From: Bacillota bacterium
GTDB taxonomy: Bacteria; Bacillota; Clostridia; Saccharofermentanales; Fastidiosipilaceae
Assembly (NCBI GenBank): GCA_023388205.1
Contig: JAEWGS010000014.1
Span: 1 to 12,321, forward strand
Direction: 5' to 3'
Length of the DNA stretch: 12,321 bases
Under the pieces are notes generated by a model. The model did not search any database. It saw only the letters and a list, made by a program, of their open reading frames with translations, and had not been told where the DNA came from. Made by a program: the position numbers and the translations under genes. Positions 1-6,934 of the stretch are shown here, piece by piece; position 1 is the first letter of the stretch; each line of letters opens with the position of its first letter.

Positions 1-2
1 AT

Positions 3-1133
3 CCTCAAAAGATCAGCTTGAGAGACGGGCAAGCCTTATTAGACTGCGATGAAGATTCAGAGGCTTTGAGCAGTGCTTTAGCTAAAACAAATTTGCATCT
101 GAGCTGTGCTGAGCGCGTTTTGCTTGAAGTTGGACGCCAGAAGATGACGAACTATGAGGATTTCTTTGAGTGGATGCGACAGCTCCCTTGGGAAAATTGG
201 ATTCCTTATGGTTACCAGATTCGGATCAAGTTTTTCTCCTTGAAATCTCAGATTTATGGGGAAAAAGCCATTCGTTCGGTAGGCAAGAAGGCAATCGTTG
301 ATCGTTTGCGCTCGGCATATCGCCTTTCAGCTCAAGCTGTGCTTCCGGAAGATAAGGCTTTGGGACAGTCGCGTATCCATATTTTTCTCCTTTCTGATGA
401 GATGAGTATTGCCTTGGATACGAGTGGAGATACTTTGCATAAGCGTGGATATCGCCGCTATTCGGGCTTAGCGCCCCTTCGAGAATCTTTGGCGGCTGCG
501 ATGTTGTCCGTCGCTCGTTTTAAGCCTTTTTCTGATGAGGTTTTGTATGATCCTTTTTGTGGATCGGGGACCATTGCTATCGAAGCGGCGCGCATGGCGG
601 CCAATATTCCAGCGGGATACGGACGCAGTTTTTTGGCGGAATCTTTGCCTTTTGTAGATCCGGAAGCTTTTACCAGAGAGCGCCAGCGGATCAAGAAGCA
701 GCTTGATTTAACGCCGCCTGATGAGCCCATCATTTTTGCCTCTGATATTGACTCTGAAGTCTTGAATATCGCGAAAGAAAACGCTAAAAAAGCAGGAGTT
801 TCGGAGTTCGTTTATTTCTTTCGGGCAGATGCTAGGCGGGGTTCTGCGCTTTGGCCACAAGCTTTGAAAGACAGTGAACGTATTTTAATTGTGACAAATC
901 CACCTTATGGAGAACGCTTGCAAGATGAGAAACAGGTGGCGGAACTTGAGAAAGCTTTTGCAGATCAATACTTTTACGATGGGGAATTAGATCCGTGCAT
1001 GCGCTGTCATATTTTGACTTCTTCAGCTTCTCTCGAGCGGCATATTGGGCGAAAAGCGGACGCGCGAAGAAAACTTTATAACGGAAAAATTCCAGCGACG
1101 CTTTATCAGTATTTCCGTCACAGCAAGAAGTGA
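3..1133 (+). CDS. THUMP-domain class I SAM-dependent RNA methyltransferase (YpsC/RlmL-like), 5' end cut by window
   Basis: Probably methylates a guanine in 23S rRNA at the N2 position, using S-adenosylmethionine, in the cytoplasm. The reading frame is open from the first complete codon (position 3) and shows family sequence at once (DGQALLDCDEDSEAL, then AERVLLEVG), so the true start lies upstream; the TTG at 18 is an internal Leu codon. Counting from that TTG: the rest of the THUMP/ferredoxin-like part to about 135, the linker signature LDTSGDTLHKRGY at 133-145, the SAM-binding loop DPFCGSGTIAIEA at 178-190, the acidic strand SDID at 242-245, the catalytic motif TNPPYGER at 293-300, and the family C-terminal signature RKLYNGKIPATLYQYF at 351-366. 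It matches the short single-methyltransferase form of Gram-positives rather than the long bifunctional RlmL of enterobacteria. The exact rRNA site cannot be given. The next gene starts 74 bases downstream with no clear terminator between. Confidence 0.93.
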   Translation, partial: PQKISLRDGQALLDCDEDSEALSSALAKTNLHLSCAERVLLEVGRQKMTNYEDFFEWMRQLPWENWIPYGYQIRIKFFSLKSQIYGEKAIRSVGKKAIVDRLRSAYRLSAQAVLPEDKALGQSRIHIFLLSDEMSIALDTSGDTLHKRGYRRYSGLAPLRESLAAAMLSVARFKPFSDEVLYDPFCGSGTIAIEAARMAANIPAGYGRSFLAESLPFVDPEAFTRERQRIKKQLDLTPPDEPIIFASDIDSEVLNIAKENAKKAGVSEFVYFFRADARRGSALWPQALKDSERILIVTNPPYGERLQDEKQVAELEKAFADQYFYDGELDPCMRCHILTSSASLERHIGRKADARRKLYNGKIPATLYQYFRHSKK

Positions 1134-1155
1134 ACTTTTCGGTTTCAATAAATTT

Positions 1156-1195
1156 AGTTATAACAAAATAGATTGAGTCATAACAAAGTGAGCAG
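1156..1195 (+). repeat. Direct repeat upstream of rpiB
   Basis: AGTTATAACAAAAT (1156-1169) and AGTCATAACAAAGT (1176-1189) match at 12 of 14 positions with a 20-base period. The first copy includes TATAAC, a fair -10 box, with TTTTCG 17 bases before it as a poor -35. This may be a promoter with a duplicated element for rpiB-upp, or only a small duplication. Confidence 0.4.
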
Positions 1196-1207
1196 GGAGG
1201 ATGCGTT

Positions 1208-1660
1208 ATGAAAATTTTATTAGGAAGCGATCATGCAGGCTTTGAGATGAGGCGAAAAATCGCGGCGCACTTGCGCGATTTAGGTCATGAAGTAGATGAG
1301 AAAGGTGCGTGTTCTTCGGGAGAGTCTTGTAGCTACGCGCGTTCAGCGTCGGAAGTTTGCCAGTCACTTCAGTTGAAAGAAACGGACATGGGAATTTTGA
1401 TCTGCGGCACGGGGATCGGTATCTCCATGGCTGCAAACAAGGTGAGCGGAATCAGGGCCGCACTTTGCAACAATGAATATATGGCGCAAATGGCTAGACA
1501 GCACAATAATGCCAACGTGCTCGCACTCGGTGCAAGAGTTATTGGGGAACAATTAGCGCTTGCAATTGTGGATCGCTTTTTGCAAACTGAGTATGAAGGT
1601 GGACGCCATCAGATCCGTCTTGATGAAATGCAGCAGCTTGAGAGAGGGGAATTATTATGA
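1208..1660 (+). CDS. rpiB: Ribose 5-phosphate isomerase B (RpiB/LacAB family)
   Basis: Interconverts ribose 5-phosphate and ribulose 5-phosphate in the non-oxidative pentose phosphate pathway, supplying ribose for PRPP. At 150 residues it is the usual family length. Visible motifs are GSDHAGFE (6-13), the catalytic-loop motif ICGTGIGISMAANK (65-78) with the expected catalytic Cys66, the RQHNNANVLALGAR block (97-110) with His99, and YEGGRH (129-134). The ATG at 1208 has AGGGAGG at 1194-1200, a good spacing. The stop overlaps the upp start (ATGA), which implies translational coupling. One oddity: the conserved TDYP segment near residue 42 of most RpiB proteins reads SCSYA here, so the Asp before the active-site Tyr43 is Ser and the Pro is Ala. 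LacA/LacB galactose-6-phosphate isomerase subunits are the alternative in this fold, but the motif set and the upp neighbour favour RpiB. Confidence 0.93.
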   Translation: MKILLGSDHAGFEMRRKIAAHLRDLGHEVDEKGACSSGESCSYARSASEVCQSLQLKETDMGILICGTGIGISMAANKVSGIRAALCNNEYMAQMARQHNNANVLALGARVIGEQLALAIVDRFLQTEYEGGRHQIRLDEMQQLERGELL

Positions 1661-2319
1661 GTCGTGCAGCTATCGAATCCATTGCTGGATTGGATAACGT
1701 CTTTGTTTTTGATCATCCGTTGATTCAACATAAGATTGCGTTGATGCGAGATGAGAAAACGTCGACCAAAGATTTCCGCGAATTGGCTCAAGAAGTCTCG
1801 ATGCTCACTTGTTACGAAGTGACACGCGACTTGCCGATGGAAGAAGTGGAGATTAAAACACCGCTGGCCATTGCCAAAACTAAAATGCTCGCTGGTAAGA
1901 AGCTCGCCTTGATCCCGATTTTGCGGGCGGGCTTGGGTATGGTTGAAGGCATGCTCAGCATGATTCCGGGTGCAAAAGTTGGGCACGTTGGTCTTTATCG
2001 TGATCCGAATACGCTGGAACCGGTTGAGTACTATTGCAAGCTCCCTGAAGATATTGAAAAACGCGAATGTATCGTGCTCGACCCAATGCTAGCAACCGGT
2101 GGCTCCGCTGAGGCGGCGGTGCGTTTCTTGAAAGCACGGGGGGTTACGGCGATCAAATTTGTTTGCTTAATTGCTGCTCCTGAGGGCGTACAGCGTCTGC
2201 ATAAAGATCATCCGGATGTACCGATCTTTTGCGCAGCTTTGGATGATTGCCTCAATGATCACAGTTATATTCTTCCGGGTCTCGGAGATGCGGGAGATCG
2301 CTTATTTGGTACAAAATGA
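1657..2319 (+). CDS. upp: Uracil phosphoribosyltransferase
   Basis: Converts uracil and PRPP to UMP and pyrophosphate (pyrimidine salvage, cytoplasm). The 220 residues contain FDHPLIQHK (18-26), the ILRAGLGM loop (88-95), the PRPP-binding signature LDPMLATGGSA (141-151) and the C-terminal uracil-binding segment ILPGLGDAGDRLFGTK (205-220), ending exactly as the family does. It is about 11 residues longer than the usual 209 because of an N-terminal piece, MSRAAIESIAGLD. The ATG is kept because it sits in the ATGA overlap with rpiB and follows AGAGGGGA at about 1643-1650. The pairing with rpiB is logical: pentose phosphate feeds PRPP, which upp consumes. The coding end overlaps the 3' end of the opposite-strand gene by 55 bases. 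Confidence 0.96.
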   Translation: MSRAAIESIAGLDNVFVFDHPLIQHKIALMRDEKTSTKDFRELAQEVSMLTCYEVTRDLPMEEVEIKTPLAIAKTKMLAGKKLALIPILRAGLGMVEGMLSMIPGAKVGHVGLYRDPNTLEPVEYYCKLPEDIEKRECIVLDPMLATGGSAEAAVRFLKARGVTAIKFVCLIAAPEGVQRLHKDHPDVPIFCAALDDCLNDHSYILPGLGDAGDRLFGTK

Positions 2320-3386
2320 TGCGTCAATGGCCCTTTGATCGAAAAGATTGAGGGCCTATTTTCTGCCTCCAGCGAAAGCCTTTGGATTTGGGGCCTAGTT
2401 CTGGCATTTTCAATCCGCTCTTTAGCTTGGAGAAAGGCGGCGTAATTGTTGGGGTAAGTGGAATAGCGATTGATTCTTATTGGGGGTTTGCCATTTCCTG
2501 TGTATGAATGGGCCTTGCGTGGATGCTGAGTTGGATGAGATTTTGCGTGCGTCGCTGCGACCTCATGGTCATTGACGCTCATCGTCTCAGTGGGTAACGC
2601 GGGCTTTTTGCTTTTTGAATAAGATTTTGAAGGCATAGGGAAGCGCTTGAGTGCTTTTTTGTGACGACTATAGAATTTCCAAATCGGATAGAGCCCTTCT
2701 TCTAAGCGCACATATTCATAAAGCAACTCTGCATGCTTTAAGAAAGCTTCTAGACCTTGGTATGCGGATGCGTAGTAGTCATGCTCAAAGGCTTTTTCCC
2801 AATTGCTTGGAAGCGGACAGCGCTTCAAAGTACTCTCGATGAGCGTCAAGAGTAAATCTTCGATGGCCTGTTGCGAGCGCATGAAGAAAGGGGCTGTTCT
2901 TTCGTCTGGTGTAGCCTCTAAGTTGATTTTTTCAGGCATCTTAGGACTTGCTTTTTTGGAGTAAAAGCAGAGATTGACAAAGCGAAGATCATCCTCGGAA
3001 ATCTTCATAAGATCTAAATCCTGCCTATCTTTTTGAAGGAGATCCAAGTGGACGCGGATGAAGATCAATTGCGGATGCGTGATGAAGTGAGAAAAATTTA
3101 GGTTGATCTTTTTTTCGTGAATTAAGCTTTTGGCTAAAGCGATGTGTAAAGAGAGATGAGCGCTCAGATGGGGGGATTGCTTCAGAAAGTCTTTGATCGA
3201 AAGAAGCGGCTCGAAACTCGTGTAATAGTAACCTTCGGGTGCTTGCGCCTTTTGCCAAACAAGTTGTCTGTGGGGACTGCTGTGCCAAAATTCTTTCATG
3301 TAATTTTTGAGTTCAATGGTGTTGTCACAGCGGTAGACGATACTGCAGCCTCTTTGAGCGTCAAATACAGTTTCAAGATGTGCCAT
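2265..3386 (-). CDS. Hypothetical protein, last gene of the Tad operon; N-terminal region possibly DUF6382-like
   Basis: I do not firmly recognise this 373-residue protein. It has no signal peptide or membrane segment and looks cytoplasmic. Residues 1-145 resemble in layout the DUF6382 proteins that accompany Clostridia Tad loci: an alternating strand pattern, YYYTSFEPLLSIKDFL (53-68), a helix at 72-90, LNFSHFITHPQLIFI (96-110) and a strand FVNLCFYSKK (136-145). This is a weak resemblance read by eye. Residues 165-250 are probably helical, with aromatic-rich EYVRLEEGLYPIWKFYSRH (224-242). Residues 250-373 are rich in Ser, Pro, Lys, Arg and His and look disordered. No FHA domain, often found in DUF6382 proteins, is visible. 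The start ATG has a modest GAGG five bases upstream. It lies 143 bases after flp on the same strand, so is probably co-transcribed. The last 17 codons lie opposite the end of upp. Confidence 0.72.
   Translation of the reverse strand: MAHLETVFDAQRGCSIVYRCDNTIELKNYMKEFWHSSPHRQLVWQKAQAPEGYYYTSFEPLLSIKDFLKQSPHLSAHLSLHIALAKSLIHEKKINLNFSHFITHPQLIFIRVHLDLLQKDRQDLDLMKISEDDLRFVNLCFYSKKASPKMPEKINLEATPDERTAPFFMRSQQAIEDLLLTLIESTLKRCPLPSNWEKAFEHDYYASAYQGLEAFLKHAELLYEYVRLEEGLYPIWKFYSRHKKALKRFPMPSKSYSKSKKPALPTETMSVNDHEVAATHAKSHPTQHPRKAHSYTGNGKPPIRINRYSTYPNNYAAFLQAKERIENARTRPQIQRLSLEAENRPSIFSIKGPLTHHFVPNKRSPASPRPGRI
2329..2362 (+). terminator. Rho-independent terminator of rpiB-upp
   Basis: Ten bases after the upp stop, GGCCCTTTGATC and GATTGAGGGCC can pair around a GAAAA loop (six perfect GC-rich outer pairs, a small mismatched centre, then ATC/GAT), followed by TATTTT. 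This fits an intrinsic terminator for the plus strand. On the minus strand no T run follows, and the same bases are coding (residues about 344-354 of the convergent gene). Confidence 0.72.
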
Positions 3387-3441
3387 AAGTACCTCGTATA
3401 AGACTTGATTTTAGCTTTCAACGTGGTTCATCAATCCTCAA

Positions 3442-3466
3442 GTCCGACCGGCCGGCGCAGTCGGAC
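3442..3466 (-). other. GC-rich hairpin between flp and the last operon gene
   Basis: GTCCGAC (3442-3448) and GTCGGAC (3460-3466) form a perfect 7-bp stem around an 11-base loop, and the stem-loop boundary contains the 8-bp palindrome CCGGCCGG. It starts 64 bases after the flp stop. Neither strand carries a T run after it, so it is not a standard intrinsic terminator. A role as an mRNA-stabilising 3' hairpin or partial terminator that favours flp over the downstream gene is inference. Confidence 0.5.
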
Positions 3467-3529
3467 AAAAGGATACTTCACTTAACTGTTCGTTTTAATC
3501 ATTGAAAATTGAGCTTCGAATGCGCAGCT

Positions 3530-3793
3530 TTATCCGGGGATTTTTGCGGTGTCGAAGGCTTTGGAAAAAAGATCAGCGGCAAAGGCGGAAATTTGGGAAT
3601 GAAAAAGGACGCCAATCGCAATTAGAACGACAATGACAAGCGCCGTTTCAAGTACAGCAGAGCCTGAATCCAAAGTGGGGTTCTTTGCTCGAAGATTCAG
3701 AGCCAGCTGAGAGGGACTGGATGCTTTCTTGAAGCGGAATAGCTTTCTTTGCGCTTCGTAAAACTTGTGATAAAGATAAGATGTAAAGATCAT
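3530..3793 (-). CDS. flp: Flp-type (type IVb) prepilin
   Basis: Probable major pilin of the Tad pilus, exported and assembled by the upstream machine. The 87 residues divide into a long basic leader (1-44, rich in Lys, Arg and aromatic residues) and a hydrophobic segment starting at SAVLETALVIVVLIAIGVLF (45-64), ending in a short amphipathic tail (65-87). The boundary DSG-SAVLE fits prepilin processing: cleavage after Gly44 leaves Glu at +5 of a 43-residue mature pilin. The tail FHSQISAFAADLFSKAF resembles the Flp1-like pilins of Gram-positives. The ATG follows AGGAGG by eight bases, the strongest ribosome binding site in the operon, and a 188-base gap separates it from tadB-tadC, both consistent with higher pilin output. 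No prepilin peptidase gene is in the window. The leader is longer than in many Flp proteins. Confidence 0.82.
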   Translation of the reverse strand: MIFTSYLYHKFYEAQRKLFRFKKASSPSQLALNLRAKNPTLDSGSAVLETALVIVVLIAIGVLFHSQISAFAADLFSKAFDTAKIPG

Positions 3794-3894
3794 AGGTCTG
3801 TCCTCCTCGTATGTAATGGTGTCGCGACATATTTAGTGTGCCGCAAATTTTTGGGGCAAAATTATCTCTTTTTTTTTGAATGAATGTGGATGCG

Positions 3895-3938
3895 AAAAAA
3901 ACGGGCAACGATATGTTGAAATATCCGCTTGGAAGCGG
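3895..3938 (-). terminator. Candidate weak terminator or attenuator between tadB-tadC and flp
   Basis: Read on the minus strand, two small hairpins follow the tadB-tadC stop: CCGC/GCGG around a six-base loop (3925-3938) and GATAT/ATATC around TTCAAC (3910-3925), then after GTTGCCCG a run of seven T (3895-3901). Each stem is short, and the two share base 3925 so they cannot both be full length. I take it as a possible attenuator separating machine genes from pilin; no convincing new promoter was found in the gap. Confidence 0.28.
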
Positions 3939-3981
3939 GCTTATATCCAATTAGAACGAAAAATGGTCAAATCCAGAGACC

Positions 3982-5736
3982 TTATATTCCTGTGCTGAAT
4001 TGACTCAAAATGGGCGCGACGCTCATGGCAATAATCGAGAAAAGCGACAAGGCCATAGGGATGAGTAATTTGCTGTGCCGCTGTTGGATTTTGACTTTGA
4101 GTGCATTCGCATAAAGTTTCCAGGCGTCTTGGCATTGTTGCTCTAAGAGTAAAAGACTTTCGTGGTCGCCGTCTTCTGTATAACGAAGCAAGGCGGAAAC
4201 AGAACGGTCAACGACTGCATTGCGATAAGGATGAAGTTCGTGAGAAAGCGCGTCACTTAAGCGAATGCCCATTTCATGTTGCAACAGGATGTTTTGAATA
4301 CTCGGATCTTGATAGTGCTCAGCCAGAACATTGAGACACATGTTCAGTGCGTTTTTTAGCGAAAAACCTATTTTGAGGAAGGGAGAAATCAAGGAAAGGT
4401 AGAGCGGATATAAGCATAAAAAATCTTCGCGCCGATCTTTGCTTTTTTCACTCAAAATCAGGTCGGGCAAAAAGTAAGCTGCGATGGGCAAAAATAACAG
4501 AAAGACGAGCGCCGAAGGATTAAATAGCCCGAGAACTGAGACGAGAAGAACGGATAGGACTGAGTAGCGAATCTTTTCGCGAATGAAAATAGCTAAGGGG
4601 GATGACGCCAGGGGGGACGACGCCAGTTTTTTGCTTTGAAGCAATGGATATTGAGGGTGAACTTGAATTTGTCGGAGGACTTCTTGACGATAGCTTTCAC
4701 TTAAGTGCTTTTGAACGCATTGAACGAGACGTTCTGAAACGTGTAAATAGACGTTTTGAATATAGAAATACATTTTTCGTAAGACGCTGTGTCGCAAAAG
4801 TTCGGCACTGAGCTTTTCCCAAAAAGCAAGGCGATGAGCGCGCGTTAGGCTTTCGTCAAAATTTTGCTTATCCTCTTTAACTTGATTTGAGCTGGCCTTT
4901 AGGCTCTTGTTTTGGAGCGATTTTTGACTTTTCTTTGCCGGCTTTTCGGGATAAAGAATTTTGGCGGCAACAAAGAAAGAACTAAGTGCAAGAAAATAGG
5001 CGAGCGCGTAGAGGAGGCGTGCCCCTATGACGTGAGCGCTTTGGTGAAAAATAGCAGTGCCAGATAAAAGTCTCAGCATGAAAAAAGGCAGCAGAATCAT
5101 CATAAAAGCTTCAGTTTTAGCACGGGCGTTGCTGCTTTCGAGTTCGGCGCGTTCGTTGAGCTTGCTTCTGAAATTTTGCTCGTATTGGCGCACGACGGGC
5201 AGAAGGTGATCGCCTAAGATTTCTTGATACTTGAACAGTTCGAAGAAAATGTGTGCATCTTCGCAAGGGAAAGCTTCTTTGAGCAAGGTCACTAAGCTTG
5301 TGATCGGCTGACGCATGCTGAGGGCGGTCGAGATGAGTTCTAGTTTTTGAACGAGCGGACTGTTCTTGTTGTAAGTGAGCTTGAATTCTTTGCTCAAAAT
5401 GGGCAGAGCGCTTTCAAGTGAAGAGCCGGCAGAAAGTTTGGAGCAAAGGCCTTCCAAGAAACGCAAAAAACTGCTTTCGGCATGTCGCAGGGCGCTTTGA
5501 GCTTGATAGTGGCGCAATATTTTTAGTGGTAAAAAAGCAAAGACACATGAGACTAAAATCCGCTCGGGCCAGCTGATAAAAAAAGGTTCCGACAAAATAA
5601 ACATGAATAGAGAAGCAAGAAGCAGATCGATGAAGAAAGGACGCTGCAGCGAGTGTTGCTTCGGCTTTTGGGAGAAATGAAATGAGCGAAGTTTTTGGCG
5701 CAAGATCAGACGCCTTAGATGTTTAGGAACACGCAT
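3982..5736 (-). CDS. tadB: Fused TadB-TadC inner-membrane platform protein (two T2SSF domains)
   Basis: Membrane platform of the Tad pilus, working with the TadA ATPase. At 584 residues it is about twice the length of a single TadB or TadC. N-terminal half, TadB-like: basic start (1-32), membrane segments about 34-53 and 57-75, a cytoplasmic T2SSF domain about 85-205 (LRFLEGLCSKLSAGSSLESAL at 91-111, FFELFKYQEILGDHLLPVV at 164-182) and membrane segments about 209-229 and 239-260. A Lys/Ser/Gln-rich linker spans about 262-385. C-terminal half, TadC-like: membrane segments about 392-426, a second T2SSF domain about 435-550 (LYPLYLSLISPFLKIGFSL at 442-460, RYTEDGDHESLLLLEQQC at 518-535) and a last membrane segment about 556-578. 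One open frame with no internal stop. It overlaps the tadA end by 14 bases and has AAGGAG nine bases before the ATG. Confidence 0.88.
   Translation of the reverse strand: MRVPKHLRRLILRQKLRSFHFSQKPKQHSLQRPFFIDLLLASLFMFILSEPFFISWPERILVSCVFAFLPLKILRHYQAQSALRHAESSFLRFLEGLCSKLSAGSSLESALPILSKEFKLTYNKNSPLVQKLELISTALSMRQPITSLVTLLKEAFPCEDAHIFFELFKYQEILGDHLLPVVRQYEQNFRSKLNERAELESSNARAKTEAFMMILLPFFMLRLLSGTAIFHQSAHVIGARLLYALAYFLALSSFFVAAKILYPEKPAKKSQKSLQNKSLKASSNQVKEDKQNFDESLTRAHRLAFWEKLSAELLRHSVLRKMYFYIQNVYLHVSERLVQCVQKHLSESYRQEVLRQIQVHPQYPLLQSKKLASSPLASSPLAIFIREKIRYSVLSVLLVSVLGLFNPSALVFLLFLPIAAYFLPDLILSEKSKDRREDFLCLYPLYLSLISPFLKIGFSLKNALNMCLNVLAEHYQDPSIQNILLQHEMGIRLSDALSHELHPYRNAVVDRSVSALLRYTEDGDHESLLLLEQQCQDAWKLYANALKVKIQQRHSKLLIPMALSLFSIIAMSVAPILSQFSTGI
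4596..4625 (-). repeat. 15-bp in-frame tandem duplication inside tadB-tadC
   Basis: AGGGGGATGACGCCA (4596-4610) is followed directly by GGGGGGACGACGCCA (4611-4625), 13 of 15 bases identical. On the coding strand this gives a repeated five-residue unit, ASSPLASSPLA, at about 372-382, in the linker between the TadB-like and TadC-like halves. Confidence 0.85.
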
Positions 5737-6934
5737 AAAGCTTTGCTCCTTTGCGTTCGAATTTCTTTTTCAAGATGAATTCATGATTTTGGAAAGCCAC
5801 GAGTTCAGAAATATCTTGAATATACCGAGTGCCTTTTGAAGACCGCTCGAGATGAATCATAATTTGAATGCCTGAGGCAAGATTCTGGCAGATAATCTCA
5901 TAGGGAATAGATGAATGTGCCAAGATGAGATTTGCGAGACGTCGCAGCATGTCCAAACTGTTGTTTCCATGTCCGGTCGATAGAGAGCCGGGGTGGCCTG
6001 TGTTCATGGCATCCAGGAGATCACAGCTTTCTTTGCCACGTACTTCTCCGACGATAATACGGTCTGGACGCATACGAAGCGCCGCACGAATTAAGGCGGA
6101 AATATCTGCCGGACTATCCTGACCTCTTTGACTGCGTCGAGCTTCTAGACGAATGAGATTCGGGAGATCTTGCAACTGAAGTTCAGCGGCATCTTCAATT
6201 GTAATGACTCGCTCATCATTGGGAATAAATTGAGACAAAATGTTGAGCAAGGTCGTTTTGCCGGTCCCGGTTCCCCCTGAAATAAAGATGCTTTGCTTTT
6301 CGCGCACCGCCTGTTCAAGAAAGATTCTTGCCTCCTCGCTGAGACTGCCTTGTTTAATTAACTCATGAGCGCTCGGCCTAATTCCACTAAATTTTCGAAT
6401 GTTTAGAACCGGTCCTTCCAAAGCGACAGGGGCAATGACGGCATGCGCACGCGAACCGTCCGCAAGCCTCAAGTCGGCGATGGGATGACTGACGGATAGC
6501 TGACGGTTGGCAGAAGCAAAGAAGTGATTGACAAAGCTCGTTAGATGGGCTCGATCGTCGAATTGCTTTTCGTAGGGGAAAAGTCGGCCCCCTTTTTCAT
6601 AAAAGATTTTTTCGGGACCGTTGACCATGATTTCAGTAACGGTGGGATCTTCCATGAGCTCTTGAAGGACGTCGTAACCGCGCAGGGCAAAGAAAAGTTC
6701 CTGGAGGAGTCGGCGTCTTTCGCTTAATGATAGCGGGTATTGGGTAAAGTGTGGGATGGCTAATTGAGCCATTTCTTGAGCGAGCTTCAAATCGGAAATG
6801 CCGTGAAGGTCGTGACTTTTTTCGAGCAAACTGAGTCGCAAGGCTTCTTTACAGCTGGCGTAGGCCTTGTCTTTGTCAATCGAAATGGGATCTTTGGACA
6901 GATTGGACTCTTTGAAATGGGATAGGAACTTCAT
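5723..6934 (-). CDS. tadA: Tad pilus assembly ATPase TadA/CpaF
   Basis: Cytoplasmic hexameric secretion ATPase (GSPE/VirB11 family) that powers pilin assembly through the TadB-TadC platform. The 403 residues show an N-terminal helical region (1-85), the CpaF N-terminal domain with DPTVTEIMVNGPEKIFYEKGG (96-116), Walker A GGTGTGKTT (220-228), the Asp box ITIEDAAEL (245-253), Walker B with RIIVGEVRG (292-300) and the His box TGHPGSLSTGHGN (312-324). All key residues, including Lys226 and Glu297, are present. The C-terminal part (RYIQDISELVAF, 370-381) matches the family end. The start ATG overlaps the tadZ-like stop by four bases (ATGA) and has GGAGG eight bases upstream. The gene is the most conserved in the locus and fixes it as Tad-type rather than type II secretion or com pilus. 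Confidence 0.96.
   Translation of the reverse strand: MKFLSHFKESNLSKDPISIDKDKAYASCKEALRLSLLEKSHDLHGISDLKLAQEMAQLAIPHFTQYPLSLSERRRLLQELFFALRGYDVLQELMEDPTVTEIMVNGPEKIFYEKGGRLFPYEKQFDDRAHLTSFVNHFFASANRQLSVSHPIADLRLADGSRAHAVIAPVALEGPVLNIRKFSGIRPSAHELIKQGSLSEEARIFLEQAVREKQSIFISGGTGTGKTTLLNILSQFIPNDERVITIEDAAELQLQDLPNLIRLEARRSQRGQDSPADISALIRAALRMRPDRIIVGEVRGKESCDLLDAMNTGHPGSLSTGHGNNSLDMLRRLANLILAHSSIPYEIICQNLASGIQIMIHLERSSKGTRYIQDISELVAFQNHEFILKKKFERKGAKLYACS

Noticed and set aside
1609..1986. 125-codon minus-strand frame opposite rpiB-upp
   Set aside because: It is a shadow of two clearly recognised genes on the plus strand.
3395..3421. Promoter TTGAAA / TATACG for the last operon gene
   Set aside because: The spacing is 15 bases and the -10 box overlaps the ribosome binding site, so the transcript would start next to the ATG.
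3648..3950. 100-codon minus-strand frame overlapping flp
   Set aside because: It lies in another frame over flp and its upstream gap, without a ribosome binding site or family-like sequence.
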